This document shows, one piece after another, positions 56,338 through 64,000 of a DNA stretch of 64,000 nucleotides. How positions within the stretch are numbered: the stretch's first letter is position 1; each line of letters opens with the position of its first letter. Below the pieces are notes generated by a model. That model was not told the origin of the DNA, did not search any database, and saw nothing but the letters and a program-made list of their open reading frames with translations. This DNA is from Agrobacterium fabrum str. C58. Lineage in GTDB: Bacteria > Pseudomonadota > Alphaproteobacteria > Rhizobiales > Rhizobiaceae. Where the stretch lies: the NCBI RefSeq assembly GCF_000092025.1, contig NC_003063.2, forward strand, positions 1,045,001-1,109,000, written 5' to 3'. Made by a program: the position numbers and the translations under genes.

Positions 56338-57215
56338 CCGATATCAGGCGAAATTGGTCCCGGCCTATGCTCGCGAAAGGCGGCGGCAAGTGTACGCAAC
56401 GCTTCGCGGGACCTGCTGTCGGTCAGGGTCGAAAACATGATGATTTCGCTGGAGGGCAGAGGCGGCAGGCCAAAACGCTGGCTAACCTCGACTGTCCCTG
56501 GCGGCGCAAGACGGCAGGAAAAGGCGGAAATCGCAAGCCCGGCCGAGACGGCTGCGGTCACCATCGACGATGTGCCGCCGAGAAATACCTCCGTCCAGGC
56601 AATCGCCGCCGCATCCAGGGCATGGGTGGCGATGTTGCGCACACCACAGGCGGGTGAAAGTGCCGCCAGCCTGAGAGGTTCGCCCTGACGATGTTCGAAT
56701 TGCGGAGTTGCGTACCAGCCGAAATGCTCCGGTCCTAGCACCTCGCCGTCGCGCCGGTCGTCCTCGCGCCTGATGATGGCCGCATCGATTTCCCCACGGT
56801 CAAAGGCATCGAGCAGGGAGCGGGAATGGTCCATCCGGACTTCAATCGTAAGGCCGGGGTCGTGGTCGTTGAGCCGCGCGAGAAGCGTCGGCACCTCTGG
56901 CCCCGCCACATGCGCGGCAATGCCGAGGCCGAAACGGCGGCGCGGCGAGGAAAGGCCTGCCAGTGCACGATCGTGAGCCGCGAGAAATTCGCGGGCGGGT
57001 GCGAGAAACACCGCCCCCTGGGCGGACAGGCGCACCGAACGCGGTGTTCTTTCGAGCAGCCGCTGACCAAGCCTGTCTTCCAGTCGTTTGAGCTTGACGC
57101 TGATGGCGCCCTGGGTGGTGCCCAGCGTTTCGGCGGCGCGGGTGAAGCTCTGCAGATCAGCGATGGTGACGAAGGCCTCGACGGCTTCCACATCCAGCGT
57201 GCTCATTTCGGTCAT
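56334..57215 (-). CDS. LysR-family transcriptional regulator
   Basis: 293 aa (or 290 from the ATG at 57206). HTH: LQSFTRAAETLGTTQGAISV and KLKRLEDRLGQRLLERTPRS. Effector domain follows from residue 90. Divergent from the DHA2-type efflux gene at 57339, so it most likely controls that pump. The 123-bp spacer is AT-richer than the genes and has the motif TCAAGCCTTGA (palindrome, 57263-57273), a possible LysR-type site. Confidence 0.92.
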   Translation of the reverse strand: MTEMSTLDVEAVEAFVTIADLQSFTRAAETLGTTQGAISVKLKRLEDRLGQRLLERTPRSVRLSAQGAVFLAPAREFLAAHDRALAGLSSPRRRFGLGIAAHVAGPEVPTLLARLNDHDPGLTIEVRMDHSRSLLDAFDRGEIDAAIIRREDDRRDGEVLGPEHFGWYATPQFEHRQGEPLRLAALSPACGVRNIATHALDAAAIAWTEVFLGGTSSMVTAAVSAGLAISAFSCRLAPPGTVEVSQRFGLPPLPSSEIIMFSTLTDSRSREALRTLAAAFREHRPGPISPDIG

Positions 57216-57338
57216 TCCAATTTGTTGTCTCTGAAATACTCAATCATCCAATTCCGTTATGGTCAAGCCTTGACTAGTTTGCCTTTGGTTTATTGAGCGG
57301 ATGGCGCCTGTGCGCCTCCACCCACGAAAGGCTGAAGA

Positions 57339-58859
57339 ATGACCCTTGCTGTTACCGAACAAGCGGGCAGCAGAAGCGCCATGGCGCTTGCTGCCGTTTG
57401 TCTCTCCGCCCTGATGTTCGGACTGGAAATTTCCAGTGTTCCGGCAATCCTGCCCACGCTCGAAGAGGTGCTGCAGGCGGATTTCCGCCAGCTTCAGTGG
57501 ATCATGAACGCCTATACGATCGGCGTGACCATGGTGCTGATGGCAACCGGCGCGCTGGCCGACCGCTTCGGCCGCAAACGCGTCTTTATTGCCAGCATTG
57601 TCGCTTTCGCGCTTTCTTCCCTTGCCTGCGGAATGACGCAGAGTGTTTCCGTATTGATCGGCGCCCGCTTCCTTCAGGGATTGAGCGGCGGGGCGATGCT
57701 GGTGTGCCAGATCGCCATCCTGTCGCACCAGTTCCGCACGGCCCGGGAGCGTGGCATGGCGTTCGGCTGGTGGGGCATCGTCTCTGGCGTGGGGCTGGGT
57801 TTTGGCCCGATCATCGGCGGCGCCATTGTCGCGCTGTGGAGCTGGGAATGGGTGTTTCTCGTTCATGTGGTGCTCGGCATCGTGACGTGGCTGCTTGCCG
57901 CTGGTGGCGTAGGAGAATCGCGCGATCCGGAGGCGGCCCGCCTTGATCTTGCCGGCATGGCCACACTTTCGGTCGCCGTCTTTTGCCTTGCCTTTTTCAT
58001 CACGCAGGGGCCCGAGCTCGGTTTTGCGAACCCGATGGCGCTTCTTATCCTCGGTATCTCGGTCGCGAGCTTCATTGCCTTTGTAATTGCTGAAAAGCGC
58101 ACGCAGAGGCCGATGTTTGATTTCTCCGTGTTCCGCATCCGGCCTTTTTCCGGCGCGATCATCGGTTCGGCGGCGATGAATATCAGCTTCTGGCCGTTCA
58201 TGATCTATCTGCCGATCTGGTTTCAGGCCGGTCTCGGTTATGACAGCGTCACCGCCGGCCTCGGCCTGCTTGCCTATACGCTGCCGGCGCTGGTTATGCC
58301 GCCGCTTGCAGAGCGCCTGTCGTTGCGTTATCAGCCGCACCTCGTCATTCCGGCCGGGTTGTTCACCATCGGCCTGGGTTTCATGCTGATGAAATTCGGC
58401 AGCGGCATCGAAAATGCCAGCTGGCTCACCATGCTGCCCGGCTGCATTCTTGCCGGCATCGGGCTCGGCTTGACCAATACGCCGGTCACCAACACCACCA
58501 CGGGCGCGGTTTCCCCCGCCCGCTCCGGCATGGCGTCCGGCATCGACATGAGCGCCCGCATGATCTCGCTTGCCATCAACATCCCCATCATGGGCTTCAT
58601 TCTGGTGGAGGGCGTCCGGGCTTCGTTGCGGGCAAATCTGCCTGTGGGCACGGAAATGAAGGCCCTGCAATCGCTTGCGGAAAAGATTGCGGCCGGAACG
58701 GTAAGCACCCTGCCTCAAGAGGTTTCAGAGAGGCTTGTTCATCGGGCGCTGGCAGATGGTTTTGGGCTGGTGATGGTTTATGCGGGCATTGGCGTCTGGC
58801 TGCTTGCCGCGCTCAGCTACCTGGTTTTTGGCCGCCAACGGTGGGAGGGCAACGAGTAA
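57339..58859 (+). CDS. MFS efflux transporter, DHA2 (14-TMS) family
   Basis: 506 aa. N-terminal AALMFGLEISSVPAILPTLE replaces the usual LDxTIVNVALP motif, and motif A ALADRFGRKRVFIAS and motif C-like GIVSGVGLGFGPIIGGAIVA are conserved. Length and hydrophobic pattern fit 14 membrane helices, with a cytoplasmic or periplasmic loop around residues 430-465. A proton-driven drug or metabolite exporter at the inner membrane. Regulated presumably by the divergent LysR. Confidence 0.93.
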   Translation: MTLAVTEQAGSRSAMALAAVCLSALMFGLEISSVPAILPTLEEVLQADFRQLQWIMNAYTIGVTMVLMATGALADRFGRKRVFIASIVAFALSSLACGMTQSVSVLIGARFLQGLSGGAMLVCQIAILSHQFRTARERGMAFGWWGIVSGVGLGFGPIIGGAIVALWSWEWVFLVHVVLGIVTWLLAAGGVGESRDPEAARLDLAGMATLSVAVFCLAFFITQGPELGFANPMALLILGISVASFIAFVIAEKRTQRPMFDFSVFRIRPFSGAIIGSAAMNISFWPFMIYLPIWFQAGLGYDSVTAGLGLLAYTLPALVMPPLAERLSLRYQPHLVIPAGLFTIGLGFMLMKFGSGIENASWLTMLPGCILAGIGLGLTNTPVTNTTTGAVSPARSGMASGIDMSARMISLAINIPIMGFILVEGVRASLRANLPVGTEMKALQSLAEKIAAGTVSTLPQEVSERLVHRALADGFGLVMVYAGIGVWLLAALSYLVFGRQRWEGNE

Positions 58860-58898
58860 CCGCTGCCCTTCCTTTTTTCCGAACGGCTTTTTGCGGTC

Positions 58899-59183
58899 TT
58901 ATTTCACCTGGGCGACGACAAGCTTGCCATCGGCACGTTCGGCGATGAATTCGATATCAGCGCCTTCCTTGAGCTTGGCGAGGATGGCGTCGTCCTTCAC
59001 GCGGAACACCATGGTCATACCAGGCATATCGAGGTTTTTCAGGTCTTCATGGGTAATGGTGACCTTCTTGGCGGCAACATCCACTTTTTTCACCGTACCC
59101 TTCGTAAATTCCTGGGCGAAGGCGCTGAAGGGAGCGGCGAGCAGAAGTGCTGCGGCGAGGGTGAAGTTAACGATGGTTTTCAT
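58899..59183 (-). CDS. CusF-like periplasmic copper-binding protein
   Basis: 94 aa. Signal peptide MKTIVNFTLAAALLLAAPFS, cut after AFA. The mature domain is the small OB-barrel of CusF: ITHEDLKNLDMPGMTMVFRV holds His and the two Met ligands, but the Trp that caps Cu(I) in E. coli CusF (NWPAMTM) is Met here. Binds Cu(I)/Ag(I) in the periplasm and may hand it to the oxidase or outer-membrane factor encoded upstream. Last gene of the copper unit, 23 bp after the cupredoxin. Confidence 0.88.
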   Translation of the reverse strand: MKTIVNFTLAAALLLAAPFSAFAQEFTKGTVKKVDVAAKKVTITHEDLKNLDMPGMTMVFRVKDDAILAKLKEGADIEFIAERADGKLVVAQVK

Positions 59184-59206
59184 GGTCGTGATCCTTGTTG
59201 AGTGGG

Positions 59207-59683
59207 TTACTTTGCTGAAACTTTGAGATCGCCGCGCATGCCGGCTTCGTAATGCCCGGGTTTCAGGCAGGCGAATTCGAACATGCCGTCATTGGTGAAT
59301 TTCCAGACGATTTCGCCGCTTTCGCCCGGCGCGAGGCTGATGGCGTTCGGATTGTCGTGTTCCATCTCGGGAGCCTTTGCCATGACGGCCTTGTGCTCCA
59401 GATTGGCCTTCTGTTCGTCGAGGATGAATTCATGGTCCAGTTCGCCGACATTCTTCACGGCAAAACGCACGGTCTTGCCCTTCTTGAATTCGAACTTGGC
59501 GGGGGTGAACATCATCTTGCCGTCAGGCGTTTCCTTCATCGTTACCTGAATGGTCTGGGTCACCTTGGATTTGTCGCCCGGTTCGCCGATCGCCATTACG
59601 TTGTCGCCGCCGGAGTGGGTGCCGCCTGCAAAAGCGGGCGTGGCGAGAGCGGTGAGAAGCAGTGCAAGTTTCAGTCTGGTCAT
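59207..59683 (-). CDS. Periplasmic cupredoxin
   Basis: 158 aa. Signal peptide MTRLKLALLLTALATPAFA, then GGTHSGGDN. Type 1 copper ligands visible in family order: His in VGELDHEFILDE, Cys in FEFACLKPGHYEAGMRG, with the following His and Met. Plastocyanin-like fold. Likely electron donor or copper chaperone for the multicopper oxidase encoded 43 bp upstream. It lacks membrane anchors, so soluble in the periplasm. Confidence 0.9.
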   Translation of the reverse strand: MTRLKLALLLTALATPAFAGGTHSGGDNVMAIGEPGDKSKVTQTIQVTMKETPDGKMMFTPAKFEFKKGKTVRFAVKNVGELDHEFILDEQKANLEHKAVMAKAPEMEHDNPNAISLAPGESGEIVWKFTNDGMFEFACLKPGHYEAGMRGDLKVSAK

Positions 59684-59726
59684 TTTATGGTTTCCTTGGT
59701 TCTGGTGGGGGGTGTGATCTGCACGA

Positions 59727-61076
59727 TCAGCCGTGTTTCATCGGTTTCGGCGTGATCTGCGTTTTGGGGTCGGAGTTTTTTTGCGTATCCGGCAATTCGC
59801 CGGTCCATTCCCAGGCCTGGGTTCCGGGCGGGTTTTCGTACCAGCCAGGATCGGTGTAATCGCCCGCGGAGATGCCTTCGCGAACCTTCACCACGGAGAA
59901 CATGCCGCCCATCTCAATCGGGCCATGCGGTCCCCATCCAGTCATCATGGGGACAGTGTTCTCAGGGATTTCCATTTCCATCGCGCCCATGTCGGCCATG
60001 CCGGCGGTGCCCATCGGCATATAGTCCGGCCGGATCTTGCGGATCTTTTCGGTGACGGTTTTTTTGTCGACGCCGATGAAGGTCGGGACGTCATGTCCCA
60101 TGGCATTCATCGTGTGGTGCGACTTGTGGCAATGGATCGCCCAGTCGCCGACATATTTGGCGTCGAATTCATAGGCCCGCATGGCGCCTACGGGGATATC
60201 GATGCTGACCTCAGGCCAGCGCGCCTCCGGCCGCACCCAGCCGCCATCCGTGCAGGTCACCTCGAAATCGTAACCATGCATATGGATCGGATGGTTGGTC
60301 ATCGTCAGGTTGCCGACCCGGACACGCACGCGATCATTCTTGGAAACCACCAGCGGATCGATGCCCGGGAACACCCGGCTGTTCCAAGCCCACAGATTGA
60401 AATCCGTCATCGTCATGATTTTGGGGACGGAGGCGCCGGGATTTATATCGAAGGCGTTGAGCAGGAACACGAAATCGCGGTCCACAGGCATGAAAGCCGG
60501 GTCTTTCGGGTGGATCACGAAGAAGCCCATCATGCCCATCGCCATCTGCACCATCTCGTCAGAATGCGGGTGGTACATGAAGGTGCCTGATTTCACGAGG
60601 TCGAACTCGTAGACGAAAGTCTTGCCAACGGGGATATGCGGCTGCGACAGACCGCCCACACCATCCATGCCCGACGGCAGAATCATGCCGTGCCAGTGGA
60701 TCGTCGTATGTTCCGGCAGCTTGTTGGTCACAAAGATGCGCACCCGGTCGCCCTCGACGGCCTCGATGGTCGGGCCGGGTGACTGGCCGTTATAGCCCCA
60801 CAGGCGGGCGGTCATGCCCTCGGCCATTTCGCGCTCCACCGGCTCGGCGACAAGGTGGAATTCCTTGACGCCATTGTTCATCCGGAAGGGAAGCGTCCAG
60901 CCATTGATGGTGACGACCGGATTGTAGTCGGGACCGGTGGTGGGCTTCACCGGTGCCTGCGTCGCTGCCGTTTCCATGAGAGCCGCTTCCGGCAGGCTGC
61001 TGTTTGAGGTTTTCGCCCAGGCCGCCGAGGAGACCATTGCGGCGCTGACGCCCAGAAGTTGTCTTCTATTGAACAT
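59727..61076 (-). CDS. Multicopper oxidase (CopA/CueO-type)
   Basis: 449 aa from ATG 61076 behind AAGGAAAAGACC. N-terminus MFNRRQLLGVSAAMVSSAAW is a Tat signal. All four copper motifs are visible: TTIHWHGMILPSGMDG, TFMYHPHSDEMVQ, TNHPIHMHGYDFEV, and DWAIHCHKSHHTMNAMG (type 1 Cys-His). A Met-rich loop (MGTAGMADMGAMEMEI) is like the Cu(I)-binding insert of CueO. Oxidises Cu(I) to the less permeable Cu(II) in the periplasm. It lies 15 bp downstream of the TolC-like gene in a common transcript. Confidence 0.94.
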   Translation of the reverse strand: MFNRRQLLGVSAAMVSSAAWAKTSNSSLPEAALMETAATQAPVKPTTGPDYNPVVTINGWTLPFRMNNGVKEFHLVAEPVEREMAEGMTARLWGYNGQSPGPTIEAVEGDRVRIFVTNKLPEHTTIHWHGMILPSGMDGVGGLSQPHIPVGKTFVYEFDLVKSGTFMYHPHSDEMVQMAMGMMGFFVIHPKDPAFMPVDRDFVFLLNAFDINPGASVPKIMTMTDFNLWAWNSRVFPGIDPLVVSKNDRVRVRVGNLTMTNHPIHMHGYDFEVTCTDGGWVRPEARWPEVSIDIPVGAMRAYEFDAKYVGDWAIHCHKSHHTMNAMGHDVPTFIGVDKKTVTEKIRKIRPDYMPMGTAGMADMGAMEMEIPENTVPMMTGWGPHGPIEMGGMFSVVKVREGISAGDYTDPGWYENPPGTQAWEWTGELPDTQKNSDPKTQITPKPMKHG

Positions 61077-61090
61077 GGTCTTTTCCTTTC

Positions 61091-62569
61091 TCAATGTCCG
61101 CCACCGCCGCCGCCGGATGCGGCGGCAACCTCGGTCTCTCCGCCAGCCGCACCCGCACCGCCGCCGTAAATGGCGGGAGCGAGTCCGGCTTCGGCAAGCC
61201 AGAAGTCGCGTTTGGCATCAATGGCGAGCAGGTTCGAATTGACTTTTTCGCGGCTGTCGGCCAGCAGCTCGAAAGTGTTGGTGAGCATGCCGTTATAGGT
61301 CCGCATCGATTCCTCCTCGATCCGGTTGCGCAACGGCACGACGCTGTTGCGGTAGTGCAGGGCGATATCGTAGGTCGAGCGGTATGCCTGATAGGCCGAG
61401 CGGGCTTGCGAACGGACATTGACCGCCTTTTCCGCCAGGAGATTTGCGGCGCGCATATAAGCGAGTTCGGATTCCCGCATGCGGGCCTGACCGGAATCGA
61501 AGATTGGAATGACGAACTCCAGTTCGGCGCGCCCGGTCGTCCTTTTCTTTATGCGGTCTTCATCCCGTTCGCGCTCGGTCTCGAAACCGGAGCGCAGTGT
61601 GAGATCGGTGACATAGCGGGTCGCCTCGGTAAGCTTGAACGACCGGGCAGTTGCTTCAAGATCGAGCTTGGCCATCTGCAGATCCACCCGACGTTGCAAG
61701 GCCTCGGCCTCGATCGTGTCACGCTGGGCCAGCACCCTGGGAAGTGACGGCAGGCGGTTGGGGATGCTGTATTGGATATCTGATCCCCACAGCCCCATCA
61801 GCCGTGTGAGTTCCTCCCTGGCAAGACGGGCCTCCAGCCGCGCCTTGGCGATCTGGCCGGTGAGTTCGGCGTAAAACACCTGCTCACGGGCTTGGCCTTC
61901 CTTGTTCATCGCGCCTGACTCACCGAGTTTCGTGGCGAGCTCCGAAGCGGCGGCCGCAGCGGTCTGCGCCTGCGCCAGCTGGCCGACGTTTTCCGAAGCC
62001 GCCACGGCGGAAATCCATGCCCGACGGGTATCCGCAGCCAGTTGCAACGTTTTCAGTGCCGCGCCCAGCTGCGCCTTGCGAAAGCCCGTATCGGCAATTT
62101 CGACATTTTTTTTGAGCGTGGCGAGTGCCAGAATATTGCTGGTGAGGACACCTTCGATCGTCTTGTAGGCCCTGAGGCCCGGCGTGCCGATACCGGTCAG
62201 CCCCAGGCCGATGCTTGGGTTGACCAGCAGGGTCGATTGCCATGCGGTGGCAGCCGATTCGCCCAGATCGGCGTAAGCCGCCTGCAGGCCCTTATTGTTC
62301 AGCAGCGCGACCTGCACCGCCGTTTCGACGTCGAGGGTCTTGCTGGCTGCCATCAGCGTTTTGACGCGGGCCTCTGTTGCCCGTGCCTCGGCTCGGTTCT
62401 GCACCCAGGCGGTCTGCTTTCCGGTCGCCTCGGATGTCTTCGCCGAGACAGTCGTAAAACCGGCGTCCCGGGAAGCATATTGTGCGGCGGATACGCAGCC
62501 GCTGAGAAAAAGCGGCAACGACAGGATTGCCGCGAGTTTTGATCCGAGTGTGAATGGTCGTGTCATCAT
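61091..62569 (-). CDS. TolC-like outer-membrane efflux lipoprotein
   Basis: 492 aa. The N-terminus MMTRPFTLGSKLAAILSLPL ends in the lipobox LFLSGC, so it is a lipid-anchored OMF. Long amphipathic helical repeats (ASELATKLGESGAMNKEGQA; AEALQRRVDLQMAKLDLEAT) fit the NodT/CusC family. The last 25 residues are a Gly/Ala-rich tail ending GGGGGGH. Overlaps the lipoprotein gene upstream as ATGATGA. No RND pump or membrane-fusion protein is present in the window, unlike in Cus systems. Confidence 0.9.
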   Translation of the reverse strand: MMTRPFTLGSKLAAILSLPLFLSGCVSAAQYASRDAGFTTVSAKTSEATGKQTAWVQNRAEARATEARVKTLMAASKTLDVETAVQVALLNNKGLQAAYADLGESAATAWQSTLLVNPSIGLGLTGIGTPGLRAYKTIEGVLTSNILALATLKKNVEIADTGFRKAQLGAALKTLQLAADTRRAWISAVAASENVGQLAQAQTAAAAASELATKLGESGAMNKEGQAREQVFYAELTGQIAKARLEARLAREELTRLMGLWGSDIQYSIPNRLPSLPRVLAQRDTIEAEALQRRVDLQMAKLDLEATARSFKLTEATRYVTDLTLRSGFETERERDEDRIKKRTTGRAELEFVIPIFDSGQARMRESELAYMRAANLLAEKAVNVRSQARSAYQAYRSTYDIALHYRNSVVPLRNRIEEESMRTYNGMLTNTFELLADSREKVNSNLLAIDAKRDFWLAEAGLAPAIYGGGAGAAGGETEVAAASGGGGGGH

Positions 62570-62796
62570 GACGGGTCTCCTTTCGGAGCCTGCGCATTGT
62601 TCTGATCGCGCCAGGGTTTCGGATCGACCGGCATGCGGGCCGTGTAACCCGAGACCGGGGTCTGGTAGCGGGAAGGGACGACGCCAAGCGTTGGGTTTGC
62701 CGCGTCGTCATAGGAGGCGGCATTATTCATCACGGATGTGGCTGTGCAGCCGCCCAGAAGCAGGGGCGCCGCGACCACAATATGGATCGGGTTCAT
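62566..62796 (-). CDS. Small lipoprotein of the copper operon
   Basis: 76 aa. Signal peptide with lipobox PLLLGGC near residue 17, then a short polar chain rich in Pro, Asp and Asn (YDDAANPTLGVVPSRYQTP, RMPVDPKPWRDQNNAQ). I recognise no family. Its stop overlaps the start of the TolC-like gene, so they are translationally coupled. Probably an outer-membrane-associated accessory protein of copper export. Confidence 0.75.
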   Translation of the reverse strand: MNPIHIVVAAPLLLGGCTATSVMNNAASYDDAANPTLGVVPSRYQTPVSGYTARMPVDPKPWRDQNNAQAPKGDPS

Positions 62797-62883
62797 GAGT
62801 GTTTTCCGAACAGGAGATGCAGCGGCGCGACGGCGCTAAAGCCGCTCACGCACGGTCATTGCCCAAAGGCGGGCTTTGCCTGT

Positions 62884-63294
62884 TCAGATATTGGGCGGAC
62901 GGTGCAGCAGCGGGCTCTGGCCCGGTGCCTTGCTGTCGTCGGGGAAGGAACGGATGCTGCTGATGACGGGCGTGCCAATGCTGTCGTGGTCGATCAGAAC
63001 CGCCATGCCGAGACAGAAATCGCCGCAGCATTGCGGCTTTGCGGGCTTTTTGACGCCGCTGTCATTGTCGGCCATGTCGTGGTTATCATGATTGTCTGAT
63101 GTCATGGCCGAACCGCCATGATCCATCATCTTGCCGTGATCCATCATGGCGGACTGATCGTGCTGCATTCCCACGGTGTCGGGACCATGCATTGCGGCGT
63201 TGACGGTGGAAACGCTGTAGCCTGCCAGTGATAGGATCATCACCAGTCTAAACAGAAGGGCCAGCAATTTCGAGGCTCGCAACGTTTCACGCAT
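62884..63294 (-). CDS. Met/His-rich putative metal-binding protein (CopL-like)
   Basis: 136 aa from ATG 63294; an in-frame TTG at 63330 is less likely. N-terminal hydrophobic signal (LLALLFRLVMILSLAGYSVS) followed by a His/Met/Asp-rich stretch (HDQSAMMDHGKMMDHGGSAM, DNHDNHDMADND) and a Cys cluster QCCGDFCLGM. The composition suggests copper or silver sequestration in the periplasm, as for CopL/DUF2946-type proteins. The gene heads the copper transcript, 87 bp upstream of the small lipoprotein. A start-proximal RBS is not obvious. Confidence 0.7.
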   Translation of the reverse strand: MRETLRASKLLALLFRLVMILSLAGYSVSTVNAAMHGPDTVGMQHDQSAMMDHGKMMDHGGSAMTSDNHDNHDMADNDSGVKKPAKPQCCGDFCLGMAVLIDHDSIGTPVISSIRSFPDDSKAPGQSPLLHRPPNI

Positions 63295-63390
63295 GTGCTT
63301 TAGAAAAGCCGTTGTCCCGTGATTTGTCAATGGATATACTTCATAACCATCGATGAAAACCTTGTTTTGAGGCTGATCGCCTCTGCAGCT

Positions 63391-64000
63391 TCATACAAAA
63401 CCGATCAGGGCTTCATCGAGAATGAGCAGCTTGCGGGCCTGCGTGCGGGCATATTCCTCGTAAAAACCCTGCGAAATCCACAGCGCGGAACGGCCGCGCC
63501 GTCCGCTCCAACCGATGCCGCCGATCAGTTCGGCTGCCGCAAGTTTGCGGCCGACATGGCTACGTGACAGGGAGAGCGAGGTCGCCAGCTGTGTTACGGT
63601 CTGCACATCGGTGAAACGCCTGCCCTGTTCGGCCGGGAGCTCCCGGTCGATCCCCGCGATCAGGCGGTCCATCAGCAGCCCGCCCGCATCGAACCAGTTG
63701 AAGATAATGGAAAGCGGGCCCGGACAACGCACTTCCGGATGGGAGAGAAATGCCCGCGACACATGGGGGTGAATGTGGGGAAGCGTGGTTTCCGAGCGCT
63801 GAATGAAGCGGGATGCCCGAAAACCTTCGTCGAGCAGGTCCAGCGCCTGAAAATGCACATCGTACCATTGCGCCAGCATGGCGAGAGCCGGCGGTGAAGG
63901 AACGACGCCTGTGGCTTGATCTTCGGTGGCATCTACCGGCCGTGTCAACCCGCGTTTCAGGGCTTCCTTGAAGAAGACATAAGCGACACGATCGCTGGCA
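63391..64000 (-). CDS. Partial transcriptional regulator, 5' end outside window
   Basis: At least 203 codons, open to the edge. The frame extends upstream of a possible TTG (63948) as SDRVAYVFFKEALKRGL and leaves the window. The C-terminal part holds a winged-HTH-like segment (VTQLATSLSLSRSHVGRKLA, IGWSGRRGRSALWISQGFYE). Not a standard MarR or TetR by eye. It may regulate the neighbouring copper genes on the same strand, from which it is separated by about 95 bp. Family not assigned. Confidence 0.65.
   Translation of the reverse strand, partial: ASDRVAYVFFKEALKRGLTRPVDATEDQATGVVPSPPALAMLAQWYDVHFQALDLLDEGFRASRFIQRSETTLPHIHPHVSRAFLSHPEVRCPGPLSIIFNWFDAGGLLMDRLIAGIDRELPAEQGRRFTDVQTVTQLATSLSLSRSHVGRKLAAAELIGGIGWSGRRGRSALWISQGFYEEYARTQARKLLILDEALIGFV

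Overview
The window looks like chromosomal DNA of an Agrobacterium/Rhizobium-type alphaproteobacterium. The evidence is the 23S-5S-tRNA-fMet order, high-GC codon use, dense catabolic operons with ProU- and CUT1-type importers, many LysR/GntR regulators, and a uronate dehydrogenase close to the characterised Agrobacterium enzyme as I remember it. The species cannot be fixed by eye.

Layout. (1) 1-3163: the 3' part of an rRNA operon (23S, 5S, terminator, three hairpins, initiator tRNA, terminator). (2) 3171-3769: a scar holding the tail of an IS3-type OrfA and a truncated, frameshifted GNAT acetyltransferase. (3) 3988-11604: an amino-acid/amine catabolic regulon with two FAD oxidases, a D-threonine-aldolase-like PLP enzyme, an ornithine-cyclodeaminase-like reductase, an aldehyde dehydrogenase and a LysR regulator. 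The same operator/promoter sequence occurs in both divergent intergenic regions. (4) 11739-21054, all on the minus strand: a nine-gene unit that reads GntR, DapA-like lyase, aldehyde dehydrogenase, FAD oxidase, ProX, ProV, two different ProW permeases, and a proline-racemase-family protein whose second catalytic Cys is Gly. It resembles a hydroxyproline-type pathway, but its substrate is open. (5) 21585-34254: a carbohydrate-acid unit with an SMP-30 lactonase, a GntR repressor with two phased palindromic operators, three Gfo/Idh/MocA dehydrogenases, a CUT1 ABC importer, an IlvD/Edd dehydratase, uronate dehydrogenase and an RraA-like aldolase, ending at a clear terminator.

(6) 34363-46539, minus strand, is the most unusual part. 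Two giant proteins (1731 and 989 aa) are built almost entirely of an eight-residue repeat (L-S/T-S/T-x-Q-I/V-x-A). They flank a TPR-SPINDLY/OGT-type (GT41) glycosyltransferase and a UDP-galactopyranose mutase. The second repeat protein contains six tandem 399-bp super-units. I infer a protein-glycosylation system in which the Ser/Thr ladder is the acceptor. This is untested.

(7) 47295-54664: a LysR-controlled set (ring-cleaving dioxygenase-like protein, YcaC-like hydrolase, XapX protein, Tat-exported amidohydrolase) followed by a DoxX-MFS pair. (8) 54720-58859: a ProC-like reductase, a DEDD exonuclease, and a LysR/DHA2 efflux pair. (9) 58899-64000, minus strand: a copper-handling cluster (CusF-like, cupredoxin, multicopper oxidase, TolC-like outer-membrane factor, lipoprotein, Met/His-rich protein) and a partial regulator cut by the window edge.
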